The notes under the pieces: model-generated
What the model was told of the DNA's origin: nothing
What the model saw: the letters and a program-made list of their open reading frames with translations, nothing else
Database searches by the model: none
Translations under genes and position numbers: made by a program
Source: DATDIC01 sp963777625
GTDB lineage: Bacteria; Pseudomonadota; Alphaproteobacteria; Acetobacterales; Acetobacteraceae
DNA: 64,000 nt
Direction: 5' to 3'
Assembly: GCA_963777625.1 (NCBI GenBank)
Contig: CAVZRO010000035.1
Location: 248,001 to 312,000, forward strand
In this document: positions 1 through 8,409 of the stretch, in pieces
How the letters are laid out: each line of letters starts with the position of its first letter
Numbering within the stretch: position 1 is the first letter of the stretch

Positions 1-620
1 GTCCATCCACCGGACAGTCCGGCGACGCCATGAGTGAAATTCCGCAGCAACTGCCCGCCATGCGGCGTGTGCGCCACCTCCGGATGAAACTGCAGCCCAT
101 AGAACCGCCGCGCCTCATCGGCGATCGCGGCGAACGGCGCGTTGTCCGTCGCCGCCACCGAACGGAACCCCAGCGGCAGCCGCATCACCCGGTCGCCATG
201 GCTCATCCACACCTGCTCGCGCGCGCCCACCGGCCACACCCCGTCGAACAGCGCGCACCGGTCCGTCACATCGACCAACGCCCGGCCGTATTCCCGCTGA
301 TCCGAAGCCGCCACCGCCCCGCCGAGTTGCGCGCACAGAAGCTGCTCGCCGTAGCAGATGCCCAGCACCGGTACACCCAGTTCGAACACCACCTCGGGCG
401 CCAGCGGCGCGCCCACCTCGTGCACGGACGCCGGCCCGCCGGACAAGATCACCGCCCGCGGCGCCCAGGCCCGGATGCGCTGCTGATCCGCGTTGAACGG
501 CCAGATCTCGCAATACACGCCGGATTCCCGCACGCGTCGCGCAATAAGCTGCGTGAACTGGCTGCCGAAATCCAGGATCAGGACACGTTCGGGGGCGGGG
601 TCGGCCAGGGACTCGGACAT
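1..620 (-). CDS. guaA: GMP synthase, glutamine amidotransferase part (5' end only)
   Basis: GuaA makes GMP from XMP using glutamine nitrogen, the last step of guanine nucleotide synthesis in the cytoplasm. The ATG is at 620 and the frame runs off the left edge, so only about 206 of roughly 520 residues are present, all from the class I amidotransferase domain. Visible are the opening ILDFGSQFTQLIARRVRE, the oxyanion motif LSGGPASVHE, the nucleophile motif GICYGEQLL (catalytic Cys) and HPEVAHTPHG carrying the His and Glu of the triad. The ATP-pyrophosphatase and dimerisation domains lie outside the window. It is on the same strand as the RiPP locus upstream, 236 bases away, with no sign of a shared function. 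Confidence 0.96.
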   Translation of the reverse strand, partial: MSESLADPAPERVLILDFGSQFTQLIARRVRESGVYCEIWPFNADQQRIRAWAPRAVILSGGPASVHEVGAPLAPEVVFELGVPVLGICYGEQLLCAQLGGAVAASDQREYGRALVDVTDRCALFDGVWPVGAREQVWMSHGDRVMRLPLGFRSVAATDNAPFAAIADEARRFYGLQFHPEVAHTPHGGQLLRNFTHGVAGLSGGW

Positions 621-2062
621 GGCGCCTCAGCTACTGTCTGGGTCCGCTGCCTTGCAGCACGCGCCCCGGCTGAACGCAAGCGCCAGTCAGCCGTGTCTCA
701 GTTTGAATGTGCGGTTTCGACCCAAGCCGGGCGCTAAACCGCCAATCGAGCAATCCCGGACCCGGACATTCACCCCCAGGGTGGCGGTGGGGGGCACGCG
801 CAGATCGAGCCCCCAAAACTCTGGTTTGGAAGCAGATCAGGCACAGGCCAGATGTCCTATGATGTCCCACAGGCCTTTCCGACGAGGCTAACCAGTTGAA
901 CGGAATTTCTGGCCAGTTCCCGACAGATGTGTCGGAAGTCCGCGAGGAGTATATCAATCGTCACTGCATCCGCGGATTGAAGGATACGCGGAATCCCCAT
1001 TACGGACAGATCTGCGCTCTCTAGCTCTCGAATCAGATCGGGCTTGTCTGCTCTGCGCCCGGTTGCGGCCCCAATCACGGCCTCAAAGGCTCTGGCGTTT
1101 GACAAAATGCATGGTTCGCTGAGGGCTTCGAGAACAGCCTCATACGCGAATGAACTATCATAGTAGATCCTGGAGAACATACCAGGGCTCACATTTTTGG
1201 AAAGACTTTCTGCAATCCGCTGCGAATGTTTAATGACATATTGCGACCCAAAAAGGAAACCGCGACAAACGAACTCGCTATAGTGGCGTACGTCCACAAC
1301 AGATCCGTCAGACCGCATCACTAGGTTCTGGCGCGGCCTAGCCATCACGGGCACCTTTATGCTCGACCAATCCGGGTCATCGGGTCGGAATGCCGGCCGC
1401 CTTCGAAATGGCGTCTCATGTTCATGATTGCAGCCGAGGCCGCTAAGATCGTACTTCTTAACTGACGTGATACCAGGCGAATAGGGGAGCAAACCCGAAG
1501 CAAGTACACCGCCACGATCTTCTCTCGCCGAGCCGCTATATACGGAGTAAAATATCAACTCTACATCCACCGGCACCGGGACGGTGGATGCCACGAGATT
1601 TTGATAGTGAAGGTCCGCGGCATCCAGGACATAACCGCATAGGACCAGTATACCGGCTGCGAAGTAGTAAAGCTCGATCTCTCTTTCGTACCGAAAGCGA
1701 TGTTGCCGAGTGATTGGAGACATAAGAAACCCGGCCCACTCGCGCTGGTTGCGCGGGTCAACAGCGGCAATTTCATGAACTGGAAAGAGGCCAGATGTCT
1801 TCAGGATCTGGAAGTACAGGCAGCACAGAATTACCTGGGATTTGCCATTTCGCGGCTTCAAAACCGATGGTTCCACCCGGTCTCCAGAAACCAGGAACCC
1901 GAAACCACTAGATGGGTGATAATCAGAGTCAAGAATATCTATCTCTACAGCCCAGCTCGGCGGTAGAGCATTACATGCAAATAATTCGCATAGTTGCTCG
2001 ACGCTCTGGCGGAGGCACACAGCCAACGCAACCAAGTAGTAAAACGCCTGCGGATACTGAAA

Positions 2063-2070
2063 CCAAAAGC
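2063..2070. repeat. Left target-site duplication of the IS1595-family element (CCAAAAGC)
   Basis: The octamer CCAAAAGC directly precedes the left inverted repeat and recurs exactly after the right one. Eight-base duplications are the norm for the IS1595 family. Confidence 0.9.
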
Positions 2071-2094
2071 GGCAGAGTTACACTTGCCAAACCC
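2071..2094 (+). repeat. Left terminal inverted repeat of the IS1595-family element
   Basis: Read inward it begins GGCAGAGTTACACTTGCC. It matches the right end (read inward GGCGATGTTACACTTGAC) at 19 of 24 positions. Confidence 0.88.
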
Positions 2095-2173
2095 ATAGGC
2101 TAGGGGTAGATGGTGGGGGTGCGTTGTGAGCGCCTCTTGGAAGGGCGATGGCGCTGCCATAAGCGGGGATGTC

Positions 2174-3003
2174 ATGGTCCGGATCAGGTTGTTTTATTTC
2201 TATGAGAGCGGCGCCGCACTTGGCGCGCTTAACTCGATTAGACCGGGTGTAAAGCTAGGCGATGTTAATTATCAATTGTTTCAAGCAGAGACGGTTCTGA
2301 GGGGCTTATTAGAACAGAACCTCCTCTCACTCGAAAGTAGCAGACCATTTGCGCAGAAGCTATTGGCAGCCATTCAGGTGGTCCAACTGGGAGACTTCAA
2401 ATCGCGACCTTCAGATGCTCGAAGTGTTCCAGCTCCAGAGTGAACTCACTCAATTTAATACTGCATTCAATGCGGAGAGCAGCGTTGCCGACACTTACGT
2501 GGTTACCTCAAAGAGAGGGTTTAAGACAAATACGCTAATTCAGGTACGGCGAAGTCCTGTTCCCTATTGATCTGATTCTAAAGGTGCCAGAGGCTATTCC
2601 AGACCTTCGCGAAGCTGGGAAATGTCTAGCCTTTGAGCTCCCAAATGCCACGGCGTTTCATCTCCATAGGGCGAACGAAAGCGTTTTGCGCCGATATTTT
2701 GAGGTTTCAGCAAAGGGAATCACCGCACCCAAGACCCGCAATATGGGTGACTACCTAAAGCTTCTCGACGAAGTCGATGGGGCGGACAAGAAAGTTATCG
2801 CCTCTTTGAGAGACCTGAAGGACCTCCATCGTAATCCGCTAGCTCATCCGGAAGATTCTCTGGAATGGATCGATGAAGCGATCGCGCTGCTAGGCGCAAT
2901 ACAAGCGGTGATGGTTCATATGTTAAAGTCATTGTCGCCCAACCCAAGGATGCTTTTGTCACCTATTCCTTCGTCCGAGGTTTCTCCCGTGGGGGCTGAA
3001 TGA
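2174..3003 (+). pseudogene. Passenger gene of the IS element: HEPN-like hypothetical protein, frameshifted
   Basis: Three overlapping reading frames read as one protein of about 275 residues: ATG at 2174 to about 2403, then the next frame to about 2541, then the third frame to the stop at 3003. The last part carries KDLHRNPLAHPEDSLEWIDE, an R-x(n)-H type pattern common in HEPN-like hypothetical proteins of alphaproteobacteria, preceded by a conserved stretch around CLAFELPNATAFHLHRANES. The function of such proteins is unknown; some HEPN proteins act as RNases in defence. The two frameshifts could be real decay or assembly indels. It converges on the small minus-strand gene ending at 2963, overlapping its 3' end. 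Confidence 0.6.
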
Positions 3004-3136
3004 TCTTTCTGAATGCCCGATCCGTCGCCCCTGGCGTTTCGTCCGCCTCCACCTCTCGCGCCATGTCGATGAAGCGGCGAAATTCTTCGGGATTGTCGGC
3101 GTTGGGAGGCGGGGATGGCTTACGGGGCAACGTCAT
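2963..3136 (-). CDS. Small hypothetical passenger protein (57 aa)
   Basis: The start at 3136 gives MTLPRKPSPPPNADNPEEFR and a charged body (FIDMAREVEADETPGATDRA). This resembles a common family of short alphaproteobacterial proteins of the form 'NPEQ..RF...A.E..ADE....F.RA.....'. I do not know its function. A longer start at 3172 is possible but adds an unconvincing extension. It is the last gene of the minus-strand set behind the transposase and may ride along as cargo. Confidence 0.55.
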   Translation of the reverse strand: MTLPRKPSPPPNADNPEEFRRFIDMAREVEADETPGATDRAFRKIIQPPREKPRTKE

Positions 3137-3187
3137 AGAGTGTGATAATGGGTAAAGTTCTGACCAAGGCAAGCGTGGGGCCGTTTC

Positions 3188-3472
3188 TTATTGCAGCTTG
3201 CCACGTGGAGGCGTTGGCACGTGAGGAACTTTCGCAGCTTCAACGGCTTGCACCACGATCCCAGCGGCTGCGTTCTGAAAGGCACGTAGCTGTTGCGGGC
3301 GGATATTCGAAGGCTCGGCTCGGGCAATCCCCTGGACCGCTTCCTCCTGTAGCCGATCAAGATAGCCAACCGGGTCGGGTGATGTCCCAGCGACCTAAGT
3401 CAAGCAGCTCATGAGTAAGATTTTTACGCCGAATATCTCGCCACGAAGCTCCGCCAGCTCGTTGTTCGTCAT
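3188..3472 (-). pseudogene. Hypothetical passenger gene with an in-frame TAG (95 codons)
   Basis: From ATG at 3472 the frame reads MTNNELAELRGEIFGVKILL to a TAG at 3395-3397, then continues in the same frame through DPVGYLDRLQEEAVQGIARA and QLRAFQNAAAGIVVQAVEAA to a TAA at 3188-3190. The continuation is clearly protein-like, so TAG looks like a point mutation (for example from a Tyr codon) and not a frameshift. Function unknown. It lies between the transposase and the small gene at 2963-3136, on the same strand. Confidence 0.6.
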
Positions 3473-3548
3473 TTCTCTGCTTTCCTCCAATGGCAGACAT
3501 AATTGCCGAGGATCAGCGATGACCCTCGGTGCCCGTTTTCCTTTTGGT

Positions 3549-4493
3549 CTAGAATGGCGCCTCCGTTGTCCGGCCTCCACCAACTGTTCGATAGGTAAGC
3601 CGCTTGCCCTTGGCGCCCGACAAAGCGCGGTCAGTGCGCATCAGGTCGTCAATTCCAAGCTTCGCCCTGTTGTTATGCCGGAAGTCGAACTCGGCGGCGT
3701 AGCGATGCAGATGAGCGGCGGAAACGTGGAAATAACAGCCATAGATGCCGCGCTTGAAGATGGAGAAGTAATTCTCGACCGTGTTGGTGTGCCAGAAGTA
3801 GGCGCGGACGTACTCTTCTTGCGAATGGTTGACGGTGCCGTGGCTGGCGAAAGTCGCTGCGATGTTGGGATAGACCGGACTTTCGTCGGTCATCACGGCG
3901 CTTGCCTTGTTGACATTCGAGACAATAATCGGCCGCAGGGTTTCGGCAGTGACATTCGGAACGTGGAAACTGCGGACGCGGCCTTCGCGTTCGACCAAGG
4001 CGACAACGGCTTCCTTGGGCGGGATGATATTCTTCCGATTGCGGGCTTTGCCGCCAACATAGGTTTCATCGACTTCGACGACCTTGTTGGCGCCCCCCAT
4101 GTCCCCACCTGGCTCAAAGCCGAGTTCCTTCATAGCTTCGCGAATGCGGTGCCCAAGGAACCATGCGGTTTTCATACTGCCACCGAACGTGCGCTGAAGC
4201 TGCCGGGTGGCGATACCCTTCTTGCTGCTACAAACCAAATAGAAGGCTTGCAGCCAGATACGCAGCGGGACGTGGCTGAACTCGAAGATGGTTCCGACGC
4301 GAACGGTGAACTGCTGGCGGCAGGCGTAGCACTTCCACAAGCCTGGGCGGCTGGACTTGCCCTGAAGGCGGCCGGCTTTGCCGATCGTGCCGCACTTCGG
4401 GCAGACCGGACCATTCGGCCAAAGCTTGCTTTCGACATATGCGAAAGCGGCTTCTTCGTTATGGAAATTAGAAGCGGAGAGTTCGGAGCGCAT
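3549..4493 (-). CDS. IS1595-family (ISXO2-like) transposase, 314 aa
   Basis: An N-terminal zinc ribbon begins with CPKCGTIGKAGR, followed by WKCYACRQQFTVRVGTIFE, which is typical of the family. The DDE-type catalytic core then follows with VEVDETYVGGKARNRKN (first Asp), AVMTDESPVYPN (second Asp) and HTNTVENYFSIFKRGIYGCY (third acidic region with the family's Asn/Glu). The length is normal. The frame is intact, so the element could still move. Its terminal repeats lie at 2071-2094 and 4779-4802. A small gene starts 245 bases upstream on the same strand. Confidence 0.92.
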   Translation of the reverse strand: MRSELSASNFHNEEAAFAYVESKLWPNGPVCPKCGTIGKAGRLQGKSSRPGLWKCYACRQQFTVRVGTIFEFSHVPLRIWLQAFYLVCSSKKGIATRQLQRTFGGSMKTAWFLGHRIREAMKELGFEPGGDMGGANKVVEVDETYVGGKARNRKNIIPPKEAVVALVEREGRVRSFHVPNVTAETLRPIIVSNVNKASAVMTDESPVYPNIAATFASHGTVNHSQEEYVRAYFWHTNTVENYFSIFKRGIYGCYFHVSAAHLHRYAAEFDFRHNNRAKLGIDDLMRTDRALSGAKGKRLTYRTVGGGRTTEAPF

Positions 4494-4558
4494 GACTGAT
4501 ACCGATCAGATGACAGACAAGGAGTTTGAAGCGTTCATGGACAGCTATTTGCCGGAAC

Positions 4559-4738
4559 TCACCGCTTTATCGCTTCGGCGGCTCGTTGGAGAAAAGCCTC
4601 GAACGCAGCACGGGATAACTGAACCGACACCGGAGGGGCAGATTGCGGCTTGAATGTCAGGACTGCGGTGCGGCCATCTTCGCTAAGATCAACGTCGATC
4701 ATGCGAGTCTGGTAGATCGTAATCGTTGGCACGGGCAT
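4559..4738 (-). CDS. Small hypothetical passenger protein (59 aa)
   Basis: ATG at 4738 gives MPVPTITIYQTRMIDVDLSE and ends ...AFEAFLQRAAEAIKR, a compact beta-strand-rich then helical small protein. It is the first minus-strand gene inside the element and lies upstream of the transposase. A perfect 6-bp hairpin (4744-4759, CCTACC/GGTAGG) sits in its leader and overlaps the likely ribosome-binding site. A plus-strand frame at 4492-4653 covers the same DNA, but this frame is the more protein-like of the two. Function unknown. Confidence 0.5.
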   Translation of the reverse strand: MPVPTITIYQTRMIDVDLSEDGRTAVLTFKPQSAPPVSVQLSRAAFEAFLQRAAEAIKR

Positions 4739-4778
4739 GGCTGCCTACCTTTCGGTAGGAAATCTACATATGGAGGCT

Positions 4779-4802
4779 GGGGTTGTCAAGTGTAACATCG
4801 CC
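4779..4802 (-). repeat. Right terminal inverted repeat of the IS1595-family element
   Basis: On the minus strand it reads inward GGCGATGTTACACTTGAC and pairs with the left end at 2071-2094. Confidence 0.88.
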
Positions 4803-4810
4803 CCAAAAGC
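4803..4810. repeat. Right target-site duplication of the IS1595-family element (CCAAAAGC)
   Basis: An exact copy of 2063-2070, directly outside the right inverted repeat. Confidence 0.9.
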
Positions 4811-5297
4811 CATGGACCAATCCACCGCCCTCGCTGTGCGGACGGATGGAATGCAATGCAGGCCCAAGGCGAATCGCAAGTTCTCGACCTGCCATCTCTT
4901 GGATTGAGTTGCGCAGGGTGCGGTTGCCTCTACTTCCCAAGGAAGTAGCCACGTCCCTAAGTGCATGGGCTGCAAGCGCATCAGCCGCCACTTTTAGGAA
5001 TTGTGTGGCGATGTCACCCGAGCCACCTTCCATCCTTGCAAATAGTGCTGGCAAGAACGATCTCACAGTATCAAGCATGCGGAAGGGCGTAAAGGGACCT
5101 TTGGCGGCTCTCGGATTGCAAAAGATAGCACTAGGGACTGGTTGAGCCACCAATTGTCCAATTATTTCAAGAATGTCTTCGTGCAGCGAGGGGAGACAGA
5201 TCGAAAAAATGCGTAGGAAGTGGCAAGCTTAGTGTTTCGCTAGTGGCACGTACAAAATCTTCCATGGACCACTTTGCGGCCTCGCGTGGTCGAGGCA

Positions 5298-7130
5298 TCA
5301 GAATATCCGATGTTCAAAGCGGAAACCGGGCACAATGACCTTTACGACTTGGAAGGCGGACACCGCAGAAAATTCGTATACGAGCAGCGATCTTATGCCT
5401 TTCCCATAAAGTCGGCTCAGGCTGTACTTCAACCATTCTTGCGGACTACCTTCACGCCCAACTGCACGAAAGTGTTGGAATTTACCGGTGTGAGACAGCC
5501 CCTCCAGCCAAGTCTGCACGTTCGAAGGCGATTGATGAAAATGATCTTCACGCAACCCCGATCGTGCCCCACTGGCGTAGGCTAGCCGAACCTGCAAAGA
5601 TTCCTTTAGGGACTTCTGGAAGGCCGCGCGAATGTCATCAGAGCAGCCATAGCCAACGGTGATGGCTCGCCGGCTTTCGAACGCATCATCGTGCTTGCCG
5701 CTTCGCGCTGATAGGAATGTCATAAAGACATGAAAGCCAAAGTCGTTTGCTATCCAGAGTGGGTAGAGAGCTCCATCCCGGCGGACCAACCAATCCGACA
5801 ATGTCCGCGGCAACACGCCGTCGACGTCGAATAATTCCAGGTTTTCAGTCCGCAAGCAACCTAATCGAATTGCCGAGGTGGATATCACATGCCTCTCGAT
5901 CGCTTCCTCGATGGCGTGACGTAAACCAAGTGACCGATCACCACTTACGCCCATACCATTGGTAGTGAACCGAAACGCGGGATCGTCGGAGAACGCAAGA
6001 GCGCTGTATGGCAATACGTGCGCATTACCGCTCATAAGATCATCGCAAGGGACCCAGTCCACGACACGCGCTTTGTCGAACTGAGCTTCATCATAGCCGG
6101 GCAGCGTAGTCAGGTCGGGGACTCGGTGTCTACTCGAAACTTCAAGATAGCTTGCAGTAGTCGCGGCCGTAGCGGGTCGTTCAACCGCATCGAATTCTAG
6201 TGCCTCAGCCAGGGCATTCTGCCGAGCTTCAAGGCGTGTTGTGCCAGATCCGAGGGAAATGGGATTTGCACGAAAGCTACTCCGAACAGCAGCAACGATC
6301 TCGACAGGCATGTCATCAAGGCCGGAAAGCCAGCAAAAGCGCGATATTAGGCGATTATGAAGAGGGGCGAGTCCAGAACGTGGATGAAATACCGATAGTC
6401 GTCGGATTGATCCTTGCCTTTCGATCTCAGAGCGCGCTAACGATAATTCGATGGCAAGCTCCGCATCGCGCTGCTTTTGATTAATATAGTGTGCTCTCAG
6501 TTCGTGAGAGAGGCCGAGAGCTCGCTCGGTTCCGATTGCTTCTGCCAGCGCTGCTCCTACGCCGCCCCCAATCACGCTGTTTGAAGAAAATCTTCTTCGC
6601 CGTTTCTATCAATGTCTTTGCAAGCGCGCCCGATAGGCTATGGTCATGCAGTAGGTTCTCAATAGTGAACCGCAAGTTCACAAGCGGGATGGTGAGTTCT
6701 TGATATCCAAATTCCCCGGGTGCGTGCAGAACCGCAACCTCATCATCGTCATGAATTAGCCTGGATGAATAGGCTTCATAGATCCTGCCGACACCAATCA
6801 TTCCGAGCCGCGACGTCTCAGCTGCTCTCAAGGCTCCCAAGCTGGCAGCTCCTATCAGGAGACGCCCTGCTCTTAGAACTTCTTTTATTTCAATGTGTGA
6901 TACGGACAGCGTCCAATCGAAATATCCATCGATCAGAACAAGTCTTGGGTACTCGCGCGCAGCCAAGATTTAGAATCTCCTCGGCGGGCGGGTGCGCCGA
7001 CCACATACCCCGCTTGGGCCGCTCTGGCCCTACCGTGAGGGCCTAAGCTAGGGCCCGCAAAGATAATGGTGTCGCTGGAGCGAACGTCGCTTCTTCCTGT
7101 CCGCTGTAAAATCGCCCTTCGGCTGATCAT
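5298..7130 (-). pseudogene. TfuA-YcaO fusion, RiPP thioamide/azoline-forming enzyme (two frameshifts in this sequence)
   Basis: YcaO enzymes use ATP to activate a peptide backbone amide; with a TfuA partner they install thioamides, and with other partners azolines. The N-terminal third is TfuA: IIFAGPSLGPHGRARAAQAG, PARRGD, VLIDGYF, GAASLGALRAAE, GMIGVGRIYEAY, DDDEVAVLH, then NQKQRDAEL. This runs directly into YcaO: NPISLGSGTTRLEARQNAL, NGMGVSGDRSLGLRHAIEEA followed by IERH, and the third ATP-site region around KSLKESLQVRLAYASGARSG. A base appears lost near 6970 and one gained in the C5 run at 6565-6569 (G5 on the coding strand). The two changes cancel and give 1,833 bases (610 residues). Without them the ORFs are TfuA-N (from 7130), TfuA-middle (from 6966) and YcaO (6575-5298). 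The dehydratase gene follows with TGATG coupling. Confidence 0.82.
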
Positions 7131-7222
7131 CAGCGTCAGCTCCCGGCCTACAGCGTTGATGGTGGCTATCTAGAGAAAGGCTTCTGTAAATGCGCGGGCG
7201 ACCTCACCGTACGAGAGTGACC

Positions 7223-7540
7223 TCACGGTGCGGGACACTCAATGATGCTCGAATAGGCGGCGCCGACAAGAGCGCTTATGTCGTCGAGCTTCAAAGTCTG
7301 ACCGCCGGGTGACCGGGGCATCTTCCGAGGTACAACAATCGTAAGCGTATCGGCATCCTCTTCAATTGCACGCACCTTCACGCCCGCCGGCAGGGTCAAG
7401 CCGAGGAAATCCTCCACCGCCTGTTTCGGATTTGCTACCAGCTGAGCGCGCAAAGACGGGCTTCCACTCGCGGCTTGGATCAGAGCACCAAGTTTTTCTT
7501 TGACAACGCGGTAGGCTAGGTCGCCTGCGAAACTCGACAT
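7223..7540 (-). CDS. NHLP-type RiPP precursor peptide (nitrile hydratase-like leader, 105 aa)
   Basis: The long leader resembles the alpha subunit of nitrile hydratase: SLRAQLVANPKQAVEDFLGL, TLPAGVKVRAIEEDADTLTI and VVPRKMP, then the helical recognition end LKLDDISALVGA. In NHLP precursors the leader normally ends in a V-A-G-G type site after 'LSDDELEAV'. Here ALVGA occupies that place, leaving a core of about ten residues, YSSIIECPAP, with two Ser, one Cys and two Pro. Ser and Cys are the substrates expected for a LanM-type dehydratase and a lanthionine, and any core residue could accept a TfuA-YcaO thioamide. The frame is intact. It is the first gene of the minus-strand locus, 92 bases before the likely TfuA start. 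No leader peptidase or exporter is seen in the window. Confidence 0.85.
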   Translation of the reverse strand: MSSFAGDLAYRVVKEKLGALIQAASGSPSLRAQLVANPKQAVEDFLGLTLPAGVKVRAIEEDADTLTIVVPRKMPRSPGGQTLKLDDISALVGAAYSSIIECPAP

Positions 7541-7680
7541 GATACCTCCCGATCTGGAGTGCCGAAATCAGGGTGCGCGGGCCCCTCTGACACTAAGGAA
7601 CAATTTCTATACCCCACCTCAACGGTTGTCATCTGAGAATTCGAACCAGCCCGTCCCCGGGGCACCCGAAAGCGGACGGA

Positions 7681-7758
7681 CCAAAAGCCACCCAAACCCC
7701 AACTCCAAACCCGAACCTCCCCAGCACCCGCCCCCTTTCGCCCCCCGCCCCAACACCC
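7681..7758 (-). other. G-run-rich tract (C-rich on the plus strand) between precursor and msrA
   Basis: The plus strand is almost free of G and full of C runs, so the minus strand carries many closely spaced runs of three to six G. This pattern can form G-quadruplexes. It lies about 140-220 bases upstream of the precursor start and just upstream of msrA. No gene is seen in 7541-7795. Confidence 0.5.
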
Positions 7759-7795
7759 GATATGCTCCCAATCATCTGCACGAGGAATTCGGCGC

Positions 7796-8344
<549 letters not shown>

Positions 8345-8409
8345 AATACCCCGCTCATCCGGCGGCCCTTGACGCCACTCGCCCCCCGCGTCACCAGCCC
8401 TGGGCATGA

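Larger units (their letters stand above)
2071..4802 (-). mobile_element. IS1595-family element with passenger genes, 2,732 bp
   Basis: The ends are defined by imperfect 24-bp inverted repeats (2071-2094 and 4779-4802, 19 of 24 matching, shared core GTTACACTTG) flanked by the perfect 8-bp direct repeat CCAAAAGC. Inside are an IS1595 transposase, three small minus-strand genes (one with an in-frame stop) and a converging, frameshifted HEPN-like gene on the plus strand. At 2.7 kb it is longer than a simple IS1595 element (usually about 1 kb), so it belongs to the passenger-carrying kind. It sits inside the LanM-type dehydratase gene, and removing it restores that reading frame. The flawless target duplication suggests a fairly recent insertion. 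Confidence 0.88.
857..5298 (-). pseudogene. LanM-type (DUF4135) lanthipeptide dehydratase, stand-alone, split by an IS1595-family element
   Basis: The gene starts at 5298, where the TGA of the TfuA-YcaO gene overlaps its ATG (TGATG), implying translational coupling. The N-terminal part runs from 5298 to about 4811, with one frameshift near 5190 in a C4 run. The rest runs from about 2062 to 857. Removing the element and one 8-bp target copy joins ...GLVHGFW to FQYPQAFYYLVALAV in frame, giving a protein of about 566 residues. LanM dehydratase hallmarks are in order: the F-x-YP helix at the junction, VLKPR (the K-P-R of the kinase-like fold), ADLHYQNLV, VPVDVELIF, SGLLP and DLSGLG. These enzymes phosphorylate or otherwise activate Ser/Thr and eliminate to dehydro-residues. 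The gene ends after the dehydratase fold, so there is no LanC cyclase domain as in normal LanM proteins of about 1,000 residues. As assembled it is broken. Confidence 0.85.

Noticed and set aside
30..737. Long plus-strand ORF of 235 codons at the left edge
   Set aside because: Antisense shadow of guaA; composition (His/Arg/Pro-rich) is that of a GC-rich shadow frame.
857..2035. Complete LanM lanthipeptide synthetase
   Set aside because: The LanC cyclase half is absent on either side, so only the dehydratase is claimed.
4492..4653. Plus-strand ORF beginning MTDTDQMTDKEFEAF inside the IS1595-family element
   Set aside because: It starts on the transposase start codon in the opposite direction and overlaps a more convincing minus-strand gene (4559-4738); no ribosome site.
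4764..5153. Independent 129-aa minus-strand gene
   Set aside because: It is the N-terminal part of the LanM-type dehydratase: the coupled ATG at 5298 leads into it after one frameshift, and removing the IS joins it to the ORF at 857-2035.
6481..6966. Separate 161-aa TfuA gene ending at 6481
   Set aside because: Its last 30 residues are frame-shifted nonsense; the proper TfuA end lies in the YcaO frame, and its true N-terminus is in the frame starting at 7130.
2963..7540. CRISPR array or retron-like structure in the accessory region
   Set aside because: No regularly spaced repeats and no reverse transcriptase-like motif were found on either strand.
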